64,000 bases of DNA from Yersinia rohdei ATCC 43380 (GCF_000173775.1 NZ_ACCD01000018.1:1-64000); one strand, 5' to 3'; numbered from the stretch's first letter, positions 43,061 to 52,606 are shown. The notes: generated from the sequence alone by a model not told the origin. Made by a program: numbers and translations.

Positions 43061-43111
43061 CTCGTCCTTGACGTTGCAGGGGAATCGCTGCAACGCCAAT
43101 GGCTTTGGATG
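43061..43111 (+). repeat. Intergenic palindromic repeat, copy 2
   Basis: Contains CGTTGCAG/CTGCAACG, an 8-bp perfect stem with an 8-base loop, followed by CCAATGGCTTTGG. It matches copy 1 after tsr in the GTTGCAGGGG...GCTGCAACGCCAATG core. It lies in the 141-base cheB-cheY gap. Confidence 0.6.
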
Positions 43112-43160
43112 ATTTTGCTGAATGGAATTTTTCCATTGTAAACAGGATATTGGCATTTAA

Positions 43161-43586
<426 letters not shown>

Positions 43587-43595
43587 GGAGCCGAG

Positions 43596-44240
43596 ATGAG
43601 TAACCATCAAATGCCCGCAACAGATGCGGCGTCAGCCAGTGATATAATCTGTCGTATTGGACAACTAACGCGGATGTTACGCGACAGCTTGCGTGAGTTA
43701 GGTCTTGATCAGGCCATTGCTCAGGCCGCGGAAGCAATTCCGGATGCCCGTGACCGTTTGGACTATGTGGTTCATATGACCGCGCAGGCCGCCGAAAGAG
43801 CATTGAACTGCGTTGAAGCCGCTCAGCCGCGCCAAAATGAACTGGAGTCATCGGCTAAAGCACTTAAGATTCGCTGGGATGAATGGTTTGCTAATCCAAT
43901 TGAGCTTTCAGATGCCCGCTCACTGGTGACGGATACCCGTGATTACCTGGATGTGGTTCCGCAACATACCTCATTTACCAACGCGCAATTGTTGGAAATT
44001 ATGATGGCGCAGGATTTCCAAGACCTGACGGGTCAGGTTATCAAGCGCATGATGGATGTGGTGCAAGAGATTGAGAAGCAGCTATTGATGGTCTTGATGG
44101 AAAATATCCCTGATATGCCATCTAAACCGCAAAAACCGACTGACAGCTTACTCAATGGGCCGCAAATGGATAAAACTGGCGCTGGCGTTATCGCCAATCA
44201 GGATCAGGTAGATGACCTGCTTGACAGCCTGGGCTTCTAA
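43596..44240 (+). CDS. cheZ: CheY-P phosphatase CheZ
   Basis: 214 residues, the same length as E. coli CheZ. It is a long helical hairpin with the active region [19 protein letters not shown] carrying the catalytic Gln (Gln147 in E. coli) and Asp143. The C-terminal [12 protein letters not shown] helix binds CheY. AAGGAGCCGAG is the ribosome binding site. It is the last gene of the che operon and is followed by a hairpin and a convergent protease gene. Confidence 0.96.
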   Translation: MSNHQMPATDAASASDIICRIGQLTRMLRDSLRELGLDQAIAQAAEAIPDARDRLDYVVHMTAQAAERALNCVEAAQPRQNELESSAKALKIRWDEWFANPIELSDARSLVTDTRDYLDVVPQHTSFTNAQLLEIMMAQDFQDLTGQVIKRMMDVVQEIEKQLLMVLMENIPDMPSKPQKPTDSLLNGPQMDKTGAGVIANQDQVDDLLDSLGF

Positions 44241-44270
44241 ACACATTTAGCCGCGAGCACAGCATATTGT

Positions 44271-44313
44271 GCAGATGAGGCGACTTCCCTGTCGTGGATT
44301 AGGCCTCATCTGC
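44271..44313. terminator. Hairpin between cheZ and the protease gene
   Basis: GCAGATGAGGC/GCCTCATCTGC, an 11-bp stem around a 21-base loop, lies 30 bases after the cheZ stop. A short pyrimidine tract (AACTCTTCT) follows on the plus strand. It probably ends the che transcript and may also stop the converging protease message. Confidence 0.6.
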
Positions 44314-44371
44314 AACTCTTCTGTGGAGATCTGCGCCACTTTTATCATCCTGATAAATGGCTTGCCGAATA

Positions 44372-46045
44372 CTATTCAGATAATAACTGCCTTTCCTTGG
44401 TGCTACTGCGCGCCCCATTGGTATTTTCATGCCATTTTCTGGCCAATTGCACCGCATTGCCGGCATTGATTCGCCCGTAGCCATACCATTGGCTGTGCCC
44501 ATGTTTATTATAGAAACCATATTTTTTATCTATCTGGTCGCAGGTATAACGAATAATGTCTTTGACCTCTTGAACTGTTAGTAAGGGATTGACGGAGAGA
44601 ATTAATGCCGCCACCCCCGCAGCGCCTGGGCAGGCGCTGGAAGTGCCGTTAAAACTATTGATATAGTTACCGAAAATATCACCGGTGTTGGACAGCTTTT
44701 TATTGTCGCTATATTCACGCCGCCCATCGGTTGTCCAGATACCGGGCGTTAAGGGCGAAGGGTGGTGCTCTTGAGGGTTAGCAAAATCGCCGCTTGGGAA
44801 GGTGCACCACAGGGCTTTGCCAAAGTCGCTGTAAGTAGAACGCATGCTGCGGTCATTACACGCCGCCACGGCAATAACATGCTCATAGCTGGCATAGCCG
44901 TCATTATCTACTGACTCATTGCCATTACCGGCGGCAAAAAAGATAACGCAGCCTTTTCCCTGGCGCCCTTTGCGGATGGCATAGTCAATAGCGGTGCGAG
45001 TCAACGCGGGCAGCTCGGCTGTAACTTCGTGTTCAGGGTCATCCGGGTCGAACCATATGCCCTCGACCGGCCCCCAGCTGCAAGAAATAATATCCGCGCC
45101 ATTGTCTGCGGCCCAGACAAAGGCCAACGCCTCTCCCAGAGAACCCAGGCCTTCCGCCAAGCGTATCGGCATGAGTTTTGCCTCTGGTGCAACACCGGAT
45201 GCCCCATAGCGGCCATCGGCGCAGGCGACTCCTGCGCAAGGGGTTCCGTGGGTGTCTGTGGGGCCAGGGCTTGGGTCACTGTTAGAGTTCGCACCAGAAA
45301 AATTGGCCGGATGGATGATTTTCCCGTCACGCATAAACTCAGGGTGAGTTAAATCAAATCCGTCGTCAATGACGGCAATCGTGGTGCCTTGTCCCCGGGT
45401 GATTTTATGGGCATTTTCTACATTCGCGCTGGCATCGACATCAATCTCTACCCGCACGACAGTTTGCTTTAAATGCCATTGATTAGGATGAATGATTTTG
45501 GGTTCTTTATGGTGAATTAACTCAGGATGACAATGCTGAATATCTTTTCGTTTTAATATTTCCTCGCAAATATTAAACAGGTGATCGCCGGTGTGGGTTT
45601 GAGTCGCGACAAAATACCCGTTGGTGATAAATGTCAGTTTTGATTTCTTAATAAGACTAAAGTTATTGATGATTATTTCACATTCATTTTCGGTTAAGTT
45701 ATCGTCGAATTGAATGAATATATTTTCGGTATAAATGACGGGCTCATTATTTTTCTCTATTTTAAAACTGTACCCGACAAATCTCACATCATTTTCAGCA
45801 GCAATTTCATTCTTTAATGCATTTATTTTACTTGTGTCATGTTGCATGCTTATCACGTAGACATCTGCTGACGCCAGGGTGAAAATCATTTGGTACTGCG
45901 TGTGGTCTTTGATGATGTTATGCATCATTAAAGTAAAGTCTTTACCTTGATGCATTCTAATAACAAGTGTGTCATTTGATTTTATAATAGCTAACATTTT
46001 TCTTTTATGGTTTTTAATATCATAAGTCACATTGAATTTTTTCAT
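44372..46045 (-). CDS. Subtilisin-family (S8) serine protease
   Basis: 557 residues. The subtilase domain spans about 215-540 with the full catalytic triad: Asp227 (AVIDDGFDLTHPEF), His266 (DTHGTPCAGV) and Ser469 (NGTSSACPGAAG), plus the oxyanion Asn374 (AAGNGN). The first ~210 residues are an AT-rich, poorly recognisable region whose latter part could be a propeptide-like inhibitor domain. No signal peptide is seen (charged start MKKFNVTYDIKNHKRK), so export, if any, is not by Sec. The gene faces the opposite way to its flagellar neighbours cheZ and flhB and interrupts a syntenic block, which suggests acquired cargo. Its substrate is unknown; a flagellar or self-activation role is speculation. 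Confidence 0.93.
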   Translation of the reverse strand: MKKFNVTYDIKNHKRKMLAIIKSNDTLVIRMHQGKDFTLMMHNIIKDHTQYQMIFTLASADVYVISMQHDTSKINALKNEIAAENDVRFVGYSFKIEKNNEPVIYTENIFIQFDDNLTENECEIIINNFSLIKKSKLTFITNGYFVATQTHTGDHLFNICEEILKRKDIQHCHPELIHHKEPKIIHPNQWHLKQTVVRVEIDVDASANVENAHKITRGQGTTIAVIDDGFDLTHPEFMRDGKIIHPANFSGANSNSDPSPGPTDTHGTPCAGVACADGRYGASGVAPEAKLMPIRLAEGLGSLGEALAFVWAADNGADIISCSWGPVEGIWFDPDDPEHEVTAELPALTRTAIDYAIRKGRQGKGCVIFFAAGNGNESVDNDGYASYEHVIAVAACNDRSMRSTYSDFGKALWCTFPSGDFANPQEHHPSPLTPGIWTTDGRREYSDNKKLSNTGDIFGNYINSFNGTSSACPGAAGVAALILSVNPLLTVQEVKDIIRYTCDQIDKKYGFYNKHGHSQWYGYGRINAGNAVQLARKWHENTNGARSSTKERQLLSE

Positions 46046-46422
46046 CTCAAATTCCTTTTGATCTGTTTTAGTTGACAGTTAATTTAGTGAATTAATTATT
46101 TTAACTTAATTTCAGTTGTTATTTGAGGCGCTAAGTTTTTATATCACATCAAAAATTCTATGTTATAAAAAATTTCATTATCAGACCTTGTTAATTCTTG
46201 TGTCGTGTTAGGGGGCTTTGGGGGGCCGACGAAGGGATATGACCGCCAAAGGGCGATGGGTGCTGATCCGAGAAATAACCCCCTAATTGCAGCTTTGTTC
46301 TATCCATCGGTTAACTGAATACTTGTCATGCTAAGCAGCAATTTTATTAGTCATCCATTTTTCTGATACGGGAACCTGCACGCTGGACAGCATCATTTGC
46401 GCTACTAACAGAAATAATCGCT
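46046..46422. promoter_or_regulatory. Divergent control region of the protease gene and flhB
   Basis: 377 bases. The half next to the protease is very AT-rich; the half next to flhB is GC-richer (GGGGGCTTTGGGGGGCC near 46211). A class 2 (FlhD4C2) promoter for flhBAE is expected here, but I cannot place the site with confidence; AAATAACC at about 46273 resembles one half-site. A 15-codon ORF with GAAGGGAT ahead lies at 46239-46286 and may be chance. Confidence 0.45.
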
Positions 46423-47571
46423 GTGGCTGAAGATAGCGACCTGGAAAAAAGCGAGGAACCCACAGCCCATAAGCTGGAGAAGGCTCGCGAGAAAGGCCAG
46501 ATCCCGCGATCGCGCGAACTGACCTCGATGCTCATGCTCGGGGCCGGTTTGGCGATCCTGTATGGCTCGGGTGAATCTATGGCACGACAGCTTGCCGCCA
46601 TGATTGCCCAAGGGCTGCATTTTGATCACGGCATCGTGAATGATGACAAGCAAATGCTGCGGCAAATTGGCATGTTATTGAACCAAACACTAATGGCACT
46701 GCTGCCAATATTTGCCGGATTAGTGATAGTGGCGATGGCGGTGCCGATGCTGTTGGGCGGCGTGCTGTTTAGTGGCGAATCTATCAAATTTGATTTTAAG
46801 CGGATGAGCCCCCTGGCGGGCTTAAAACGCATGTTTTCTTCTCAGGCGTTGGCTGAACTGCTGAAAGCCATTTTAAAAGCGACCCTGGTCGGCTGGGTTA
46901 CCGGTATATTTCTCTGGCATAACTGGCCAGATATGATGCGGCTGATGGCGGCACCTCCGGTAGCCGCATTAGGTGACTCGCTCCACTTGATTATTTTCTG
47001 CGGATTGGTGGTGGTATTAGGTTTGACGCCGATGGTCGGGTTTGACGTATTCTTCCAAATAACCAGCCATATCAAGAAATTACGTATGACAAAACAAGAA
47101 ATACGTGATGAATTTAAAGATCAAGAAGGTGACCCGCATGTGAAAGGGCGCATTCGTCAGCAGCAGCGGGCGATGGCTCGTCGGCGGATGATGGCCGATG
47201 TACATAAAGCCGATGTCATCGTGACTAACCCAACTCACTATGCTGTCGCCTTGCAATACAACGAAGAGAAAATGAGCGCACCCAAAGTATTAGCGAAAGG
47301 GGCAGGGGCGGTTGCCCTGCGGATCCGCGAGCTGGGCGCTGAACATCGTGTGCCTTTACTAGAAGCACCGCCGCTGGCCAGGGCTTTGTTCCGGCACAGC
47401 GAAGTGGGTCAACATATTCCAGCCACCTTATATGCAGCGGTGGCAGAAGTCCTTGCCTGGGTCTATCAACTGAAACGTTGGAAGCGGGAAGGTGGGCTAA
47501 TCCCGAAAAAACCTGAACATCTGCCGGTACCGGAAGGGCTGGATTTTGCAACAGAGAGTGAGACTGAATAA
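46423..47571 (+). CDS. flhB: Flagellar export gate protein FlhB
   Basis: 382 residues from a GTG; the length and start (VAEDSDLEKSEEPTAHKLEKAREKGQIPRSRE) match the family. Four membrane helices lie before about residue 210. The cytosolic domain has the autocleavage site Asn269-Pro270-Thr271-His272 that switches export from hook to filament subunits. It forms the type III export gate with FlhA and FliPQR. flhA starts in the last base of the stop codon. Confidence 0.96.
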   Translation: MAEDSDLEKSEEPTAHKLEKAREKGQIPRSRELTSMLMLGAGLAILYGSGESMARQLAAMIAQGLHFDHGIVNDDKQMLRQIGMLLNQTLMALLPIFAGLVIVAMAVPMLLGGVLFSGESIKFDFKRMSPLAGLKRMFSSQALAELLKAILKATLVGWVTGIFLWHNWPDMMRLMAAPPVAALGDSLHLIIFCGLVVVLGLTPMVGFDVFFQITSHIKKLRMTKQEIRDEFKDQEGDPHVKGRIRQQQRAMARRRMMADVHKADVIVTNPTHYAVALQYNEEKMSAPKVLAKGAGAVALRIRELGAEHRVPLLEAPPLARALFRHSEVGQHIPATLYAAVAEVLAWVYQLKRWKREGGLIPKKPEHLPVPEGLDFATESETE

Positions 47572-49649
47572 TGGCTAATTTGGCCGCCCTGCTTCGTTTG
47601 CCGGGCAACTTTAAAGATACGCAGTGGCAAATTCTCGCCGGGCCAATTCTTATCTTGATGATCTTGTCGATGATGGTGTTGCCATTGCCGCCCTTCATCC
47701 TTGATTTGCTGTTTACCTTTAATATTGCCTTGTCCATCATGGTGTTGCTGGTTGCCATGTTTACCCAGCGGACACTAGATTTCGCGGCATTCCCCACTAT
47801 TTTGCTGTTCTCTACCTTGCTCCGTTTGTCCCTTAACGTCGCGTCGACACGTATTATTTTGATGGACGGTCATACCGGCGCTGCGGCTGCGGGGCGCGTG
47901 GTTGAAGCCTTCGGCCACTTTTTGGTGGGCGGCAACTTTGCCATTGGTATCGTGGTCTTCGTCATTTTAGTGATAATCAACTTTATGGTTATTACTAAAG
48001 GGGCCGGGCGTATTGCAGAAGTTGGCGCGCGCTTTGTTCTTGATGGTATGCCCGGTAAACAGATGGCGATTGATGCTGACTTAAATGCCGGATTGATTGG
48101 CGAAGATGAAGCCAAAAAACGCCGTTCAGATGTGACTCAAGAGGCGGACTTCTACGGCTCAATGGACGGGGCCAGTAAATTTGTACGCGGCGATGCGGTA
48201 GCTGGCTTACTTATCATGGTTATCAACGTGGTCGGCGGCTTGTTAGTTGGGGTTCTTCAGCACAACATGCCCGTGGGCCAAGCGGCAGAAACCTATACTT
48301 TGCTGACCATCGGTGATGGTTTGGTGGCGCAGATTCCCGCATTGGTTATCTCCACCGCCGCAGGTGTGATTGTGACTCGCGTCAGTACTGACCAAGATGT
48401 GGGTCAGCAGATGGTCACCCAGTTGTTCAACAACCCACGGGTGATGGTGTTAACTGCCAGTGTTCTGGGATTACTGGGCATGGTGCCCGGGATGCCAAAC
48501 TTTGTTTTCCTGCTCTTTACCGCAGCACTGCTGGCATTGGCCTGGCGCATGCGCAGCAAGCAAACACAGCAACCGGCGGCGGAGGAGTCCGTAGTAAAAC
48601 AAGATCAACAACAAGCCGCGGAAGCCACTTGGTCAGATGTACAGTTGGAAGACCCGCTAGGTATGGAAGTCGGCTACCGCCTGATTCCGATGGTGGATTT
48701 CCAGCAAAATGGTGAGTTATTGGGCCGTATCCGCAGTATCCGGAAAAAGTTTGCTCAGGAAATGGGGTATTTGCCCCCAGTGGTACATATTCGGGATAAT
48801 CTGGAACTGCCACCCGCCAACTATCGGATACTGATGAAAGGGGTTGAGATTGGCAGTGGTCAAGCGCATCCCGGCCGCTGGTTAGCAATCAACCCTGGCA
48901 ATGCAGTCGGGACGTTACCCGGCGAGGCAACCCATGACCCGGCTTTTGGTCTGGCGGCAGTATGGATTGAAAGTGCTTTACGTGAACAGGCGCAGATTCA
49001 GGGCTTTACAGTGGTAGAGGCGAGTACAGTTGTGGCCACCCATCTGAATCATTTGATTAGCCAATTTGCGAGTGAATTGTTTGGTCGTCAGGAAACCCAA
49101 CAGCTGTTGGATAGGGTTTCACAAGAAATGCCGAAGCTGACAGAAGACTTTATTCCGGGGGTGGTGACCTTAACCACACTGCATAAAGTGTTGCAAAATC
49201 TCCTGATGGAGCGGGTATCCATCCGCGATATGCGCACCATTATAGAGACGCTGGCTGAGCACGCGCCGAATCAAACCGATCCGAATGAATTAACCGCCGT
49301 GGTGCGAGTGGCATTGGGCCGCTCCATTGCGCAGCAGTGGTTCCCAGGGGTCGGTGAGATTCAGGTTATTGGGTTGGATGCCGCTTTGGAGCGCTTATTA
49401 CTTCAAGCTCTACAAGGGGGAAGTGGTCTGGAGCCGGGTCTGGCCGACCGTCTCTTGGAGCAAGCCCGACAGGCTCTGCAACGTCAGGAAATGCTGGGTG
49501 CGCCGCCAGTGTTACTGGTAAATCATGCACTCCGGGCATTATTAGCCCGCTTCTTGCGCCGCAGTTTGCCGCAAATAGTGGTGTTGTCTAATTTGGAAAT
49601 TGGTGATAATCGCCAAATTCGCATGACTGCCACAATAGGTGCAAGCTGA
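47571..49649 (+). CDS. flhA: Flagellar export apparatus protein FlhA
   Basis: 692 residues, normal length. Eight membrane helices occupy about 1-325, including the FHIPEP signature region (RLSLNVASTRIIL, GNFAIGIVVFVIL). The large cytosolic domain forms the nonameric ring that docks chaperone-substrate complexes such as FlgN-FlgK. It overlaps flhB and flhE by one base each, so translation of the operon is coupled. Confidence 0.96.
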   Translation: MANLAALLRLPGNFKDTQWQILAGPILILMILSMMVLPLPPFILDLLFTFNIALSIMVLLVAMFTQRTLDFAAFPTILLFSTLLRLSLNVASTRIILMDGHTGAAAAGRVVEAFGHFLVGGNFAIGIVVFVILVIINFMVITKGAGRIAEVGARFVLDGMPGKQMAIDADLNAGLIGEDEAKKRRSDVTQEADFYGSMDGASKFVRGDAVAGLLIMVINVVGGLLVGVLQHNMPVGQAAETYTLLTIGDGLVAQIPALVISTAAGVIVTRVSTDQDVGQQMVTQLFNNPRVMVLTASVLGLLGMVPGMPNFVFLLFTAALLALAWRMRSKQTQQPAAEESVVKQDQQQAAEATWSDVQLEDPLGMEVGYRLIPMVDFQQNGELLGRIRSIRKKFAQEMGYLPPVVHIRDNLELPPANYRILMKGVEIGSGQAHPGRWLAINPGNAVGTLPGEATHDPAFGLAAVWIESALREQAQIQGFTVVEASTVVATHLNHLISQFASELFGRQETQQLLDRVSQEMPKLTEDFIPGVVTLTTLHKVLQNLLMERVSIRDMRTIIETLAEHAPNQTDPNELTAVVRVALGRSIAQQWFPGVGEIQVIGLDAALERLLLQALQGGSGLEPGLADRLLEQARQALQRQEMLGAPPVLLVNHALRALLARFLRRSLPQIVVLSNLEIGDNRQIRMTATIGAS

Positions 49650-50071
49650 TGCAAAAACGATTTCGCCAAGCCCTTATTGTCAGTTTGCTGTCCGTGGGGT
49701 TATTGCCCTTGAGTGCCACCGCTGGGGGCTCTTGGGTTGCAGATGATATTGGCGTCACCCAAGGTTTTCGCGGGGTGGCAACCCCGGCCAGACCGCTGCG
49801 CCCGCCTGTGGCACTGGCGCAGGATAATGCGCGGATTGTCTCAGTCGGCTGGCGCTATAAATTGATGTCGGCAGCACCCGACGGATTACAGGTAAAATTA
49901 TGCACCCCAAACCGCTGTATGGCACTTGAGGGTGGCAGTGGGCAAAGTCGTGAGCTGGCCGGTGAACTGGCTGCAACCCAACTGACTTTTGTTTACTTTA
50001 TTGCCGGTAAAGGCCGGGTAAACCCACAGTTCCAAGTCATCAGCAACCAAGTGCTGGTCAATTACCAGTAA
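49649..50071 (+). CDS. flhE: Flagellar protein FlhE
   Basis: 140 residues with a Sec signal peptide (about 1-25, ALIVSLLSVGLLPLSATAGG). It is a periplasmic protein reported in Salmonella to prevent proton leak through the export gate and to affect filament formation. Two cysteines (KLCTPNRCMAL) could form a disulfide. It is the third gene of flhBAE. Its last 14 bases overlap a small ORF on the other strand. Confidence 0.92.
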   Translation: MQKRFRQALIVSLLSVGLLPLSATAGGSWVADDIGVTQGFRGVATPARPLRPPVALAQDNARIVSVGWRYKLMSAAPDGLQVKLCTPNRCMALEGGSGQSRELAGELAATQLTFVYFIAGKGRVNPQFQVISNQVLVNYQ

Positions 50072-50222
50072 CCCGCCAAAACCACCATGGATAAGAACAG
50101 GAATAGCAGATTGATATTGTTGGAGAGCTGCTGTTGCTGTTTTTTCCTTGCGCCACAGAATGTATTGATATCGCCATTGCACTGCAAAAAAACAAGCTGA
50201 ATAACACGCATTGTCGCTTCAT
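50058..50222 (-). CDS. Candidate small secreted peptide antisense to flhE end, 54 aa
   Basis: The ATG at 50222 has a consensus AAGGAGGATAA directly ahead. The 54-residue product starts with a convincing signal peptide (MKRQCVLFSLFFCSAMAIS... cleavage near VAQG), followed by a Ser/Asn-rich stretch and a Cys- and Trp-rich end. A six-A run near codon 27 could allow a frameshift into the neighbouring frame, which ends in a hydrophobic tail (LLFLFLSMVVLAGYW). It overlaps the flhE 3' end by 14 bases. I know no family for it. Existence as a gene is likely because of the ribosome binding site but unproven. Confidence 0.5.
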   Translation of the reverse strand: MKRQCVLFSLFFCSAMAISIHSVAQGKNSNSSSPTISICYSCSYPWWFWRVTGN

Positions 50223-50266
50223 TTATCCTCCTTAAAACCAAGCCAATAGGTGCCTGGCTCTGCCAG

Positions 50267-50283
50267 ATTAACGAATTGTTAAT
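50267..50283. promoter_or_regulatory. Operator-like palindrome upstream of the small secreted ORF
   Basis: ATTAAC-N5-GTTAAT is a perfect inverted repeat 45-61 bases before the small ORF start. The size and spacing fit a dimeric regulator site. The rest of 50223-50453 between this ORF and flgN has no supported gene. Confidence 0.4.
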
Positions 50284-50453
50284 ACAGAGGAAAAAACGTT
50301 TTTTGTGGGGGCGGGAAGCAAAATAATAATGGCAGCCAAGATAGGCCGTTAGACCGTGTTTAGATCTGAAGTCTCGCACAAATATAAACCCCGGTTACGG
50401 CAGTTTATATTTGCGGGTAATTCAATTTACTTAATGCTCACAGCGGGAAAGAA

Positions 50454-50897
50454 CTAAATACCTATCTTGCGGCCCAGTATGCTGGCACCTTTAGAGTGAC
50501 CATCAGGGCCATACATTGACTGGCTGTGGTGCGTATTTAGAATGGCGAGCGCCTGAGCATTATGTTCAATATGTTGCTGCAGCAATAAGCCGTTGTGCAG
50601 GTTACCATTGCGCAGATTTTCAGCTAATTCCAGGATGTATTGCCAGCGCACAGCAAGCTCCGGCACCTTGCTATAAGGCGCTTGAATATTAACGGTTTTT
50701 TCGGTGGTGAGCCGTGTTTGATCCAGATAAGCCAAGGTAGCCAGTATTGAACTTTTTTGTTCGGTTACACCTTGCAATACAACACCTTGGATCCGACCGG
50801 CGCACAGCAATTGCTGCTCCTGAGCTACAACCGCTTTCAGTGATTCGAGCAGTTCCAGTTGTTGCTCCAGATTGGTCTGTAATCTTTCCACCACCAC
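50454..50897 (-). CDS. flgN: FlgN, export chaperone for FlgK and FlgL
   Basis: 147 residues from the first of three successive GTG codons, behind AAAAGGATAT; one of the next two GTGs could be the true start. It is a cytosolic helical chaperone that carries the hook-filament junction proteins to FlhA. The C-terminal tail (YGPDGHSKGASILGRKIGI) matches the family end. It lies downstream of flgM on the minus strand, 33 bases apart, in a flgMN operon. Confidence 0.9.
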   Translation of the reverse strand: MVVERLQTNLEQQLELLESLKAVVAQEQQLLCAGRIQGVVLQGVTEQKSSILATLAYLDQTRLTTEKTVNIQAPYSKVPELAVRWQYILELAENLRNGNLHNGLLLQQHIEHNAQALAILNTHHSQSMYGPDGHSKGASILGRKIGI

Positions 50898-50930
50898 ATA
50901 TCCTTTTACAGTTAACGATTATTACTCTGC

Positions 50931-51230
50931 TTAGATATTCTTCAGCTCATCCGCAACATTTTTTAGCAGAGCATCGGCAATTTTACCGGTGTCCATAGTC
51001 AGTTGGCCTGAACGGATAGCTTGTTTTAACGTTTCGACACGTTCTACATTGATATCTTCACTGCCAGGTTGCATCAGTTTTGCCTGCGCATCACTCAATT
51101 TAACCTCAGTGCCACTCACTTGCGTTTTGGTTTGGGTCGCAGGTTTACGCGCCTGTTGTGCGATATCGCTGGTTTCCCGTGGCTGAACTTGTGTTACCGG
51201 TAATAGCGGCTGAGTGCGATCAATACTCAT
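50931..51230 (-). CDS. flgM: Anti-sigma-28 factor FlgM
   Basis: 99 residues. It binds and holds sigma-28 (FliA) until it is exported through the finished hook-basal body. The N-terminal half ([20 protein letters not shown]) is the disordered export part. The C-terminal half ([12 protein letters not shown]...[18 protein letters not shown]...IADALL) is the sigma-binding helices. GGAG precedes the ATG. A consensus sigma-28 promoter lies upstream, closing a feedback loop. Confidence 0.95.
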   Translation of the reverse strand: MSIDRTQPLLPVTQVQPRETSDIAQQARKPATQTKTQVSGTEVKLSDAQAKLMQPGSEDINVERVETLKQAIRSGQLTMDTGKIADALLKNVADELKNI

Positions 51231-51294
51231 ATTATGTTGCTCCGTTTATGGCGGGATTGTTACTGTTTAACCCGCAAATAACTGCATATTAGAG

Positions 51295-51321
51295 TTATCG
51301 GCAAAGGTTAAAAAAACTTTA
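51295..51321 (-). promoter_or_regulatory. Sigma-28 promoter of flgMN
   Basis: The minus strand reads TAAAGTTT, 11 bases, GCCGATAA: a perfect match to the sigma-28 consensus, about 65 bases before the flgM ATG and just after the flgA stop. Confidence 0.96.
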
Positions 51322-51325
51322 ATCA

Positions 51326-52000
51326 CTATAATATAATACGAATTATGCCATCTTCAGCCAGGGTTCCGCTGACGATTTGACCTGATGCCATTCGCACCCG
51401 AACATTATCTTGTATGGCCGCATTATTCATAGCTTTACCATTACTGTTAACATTAAATCCTTCACCCTGTGCTAATACCTGCACATCTTGCCCTGCTTTT
51501 ATCACCCACTGACGGCGTAACATATTGCGTGTCAAAGGTTGACCGGCATTAATTTGTCGCAGACTGACCGCACCTTGAGCAAAATTCGGCTCCAATAATG
51601 CGCCGGGCGGTAGGGTATCTAGCCGGCCTTGTTTCATCACAATATCTTGTGGCGTAATTTTAGCACCGCTCGCCAATTGGCGCGCAGCAACAGCATAGTA
51701 CCCGCTAACCTGCACTTGGGTTTGAATAAAACGCCGCAAACCATCGCAACGCACTGACAGGCTGATGTTTCCCCAGGGGCGAGCATTGGCCGGCAGGGTG
51801 ATTTCAGGTCTTTCGCATTGTGGCCATTGGCCCTGCGGGGTTTTGATGACGACTTCAACCCGGCTGTCTTTATCGGGATATTGCTGTTGGAAGAATTGAG
51901 TGACCGAGGCCGATAAATCTGCCGCAGCTGCCAAAGGCACGAATGCTGGGTTGACCAGCAATAGCCCCAAAGTCAGCATTATGGCGTCATTTCTTTTCAT
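51326..52000 (-). CDS. flgA: P-ring chaperone FlgA
   Basis: 224 residues with a signal peptide (about 1-27, MLTLGLLLVNPAFVPLAAAA). It is a periplasmic chaperone for assembly of the FlgI P-ring. The C-terminal SAF-like domain (YAVAARQLASGAKITPQDI, INAGQPLTRNMLRRQW, GQDVQVLAQGEGFNV) is conserved. GAGGAG lies before the ATG. It is divergent from flgB, with both class 2 promoters expected in the 187-base gap. Confidence 0.94.
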   Translation of the reverse strand: MKRNDAIMLTLGLLLVNPAFVPLAAAADLSASVTQFFQQQYPDKDSRVEVVIKTPQGQWPQCERPEITLPANARPWGNISLSVRCDGLRRFIQTQVQVSGYYAVAARQLASGAKITPQDIVMKQGRLDTLPPGALLEPNFAQGAVSLRQINAGQPLTRNMLRRQWVIKAGQDVQVLAQGEGFNVNSNGKAMNNAAIQDNVRVRMASGQIVSGTLAEDGIIRIIL

Positions 52001-52187
52001 CTACATCAATCTCCTCTGCATACATTCCAGTAAAGCCAAGGTAACCCCCCTTTTGCGCATTAGTGTACCTGTAGCGCAATGAGGTTAAGGGGACAAATAG
52101 CGACGCATTTTGCTCTTATTCTAACGATAGGCTTCCCTGTACGGCGTTTATGCTGTCGGCTCCAAATTCTAACCTTGCGGGGGGACT
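52001..52187. promoter_or_regulatory. Divergent flgA/flgB promoter region
   Basis: 187 bases between the divergent genes. FlhD4C2-dependent promoters should lie here. TTTATGCTGTCGG near 52149 could be a class 2 -10 region for flgB, but I cannot fix the binding site by eye. Confidence 0.45.
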
Positions 52188-52601
52188 ATGCTCGACAAAC
52201 TGGACGGTGCTCTGCGTTTTCAACAAGAGGCGCTTAACTTGCGCGCTCAGCGACAGGAGATCCTGTCGTCCAATATTGCCAATGCGGATACACCCGGCTT
52301 TCAGGCACGTGATATTGATTTCTCCAGCCAACTGCAAAAGGTGATGGAGCAAGGACGTGTCAATGGTACAGGGGTGTCGCTCAGTTTAACGTCAGCCCGT
52401 CACATCCCGGCAAGTACAGTTCAGCCACCTGATCTTGATTTGTTATTCCGCGTTCCAGACCAGCCATCAATGGATGGCAACACTGTGGATATGGACCGTG
52501 AACGTACTAATTTTGCCGACAATAGCCTGAAATATCAGACCGATTTGACCGTGCTTGGCGGGCAGATCAAAGGAATGATGTCAGTGTTACAACAAGGATA
52601 A
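52188..52601 (+). CDS. flgB: Proximal rod protein FlgB
   Basis: 137 residues. It is a rod subunit exported by the flagellar type III system, without a cleaved signal. It has the N-terminal rod motif [19 protein letters not shown] and a C-terminal amphipathic helix ([23 protein letters not shown]). GGGGGGAC is a strong Shine-Dalgarno. First gene of the flgB-flgJ operon, 5 bases from flgC. Confidence 0.96.
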   Translation: MLDKLDGALRFQQEALNLRAQRQEILSSNIANADTPGFQARDIDFSSQLQKVMEQGRVNGTGVSLSLTSARHIPASTVQPPDLDLLFRVPDQPSMDGNTVDMDRERTNFADNSLKYQTDLTVLGGQIKGMMSVLQQG

Positions 52602-52606
52602 GACGT

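Noticed and set aside
50062..50379. 105-codon minus-strand frame overlapping the small secreted ORF
   Set aside because: Its start has no ribosome binding site and its first part has no plausible composition. Only its last part is of interest as a possible frameshift target, noted under the 54-aa ORF.
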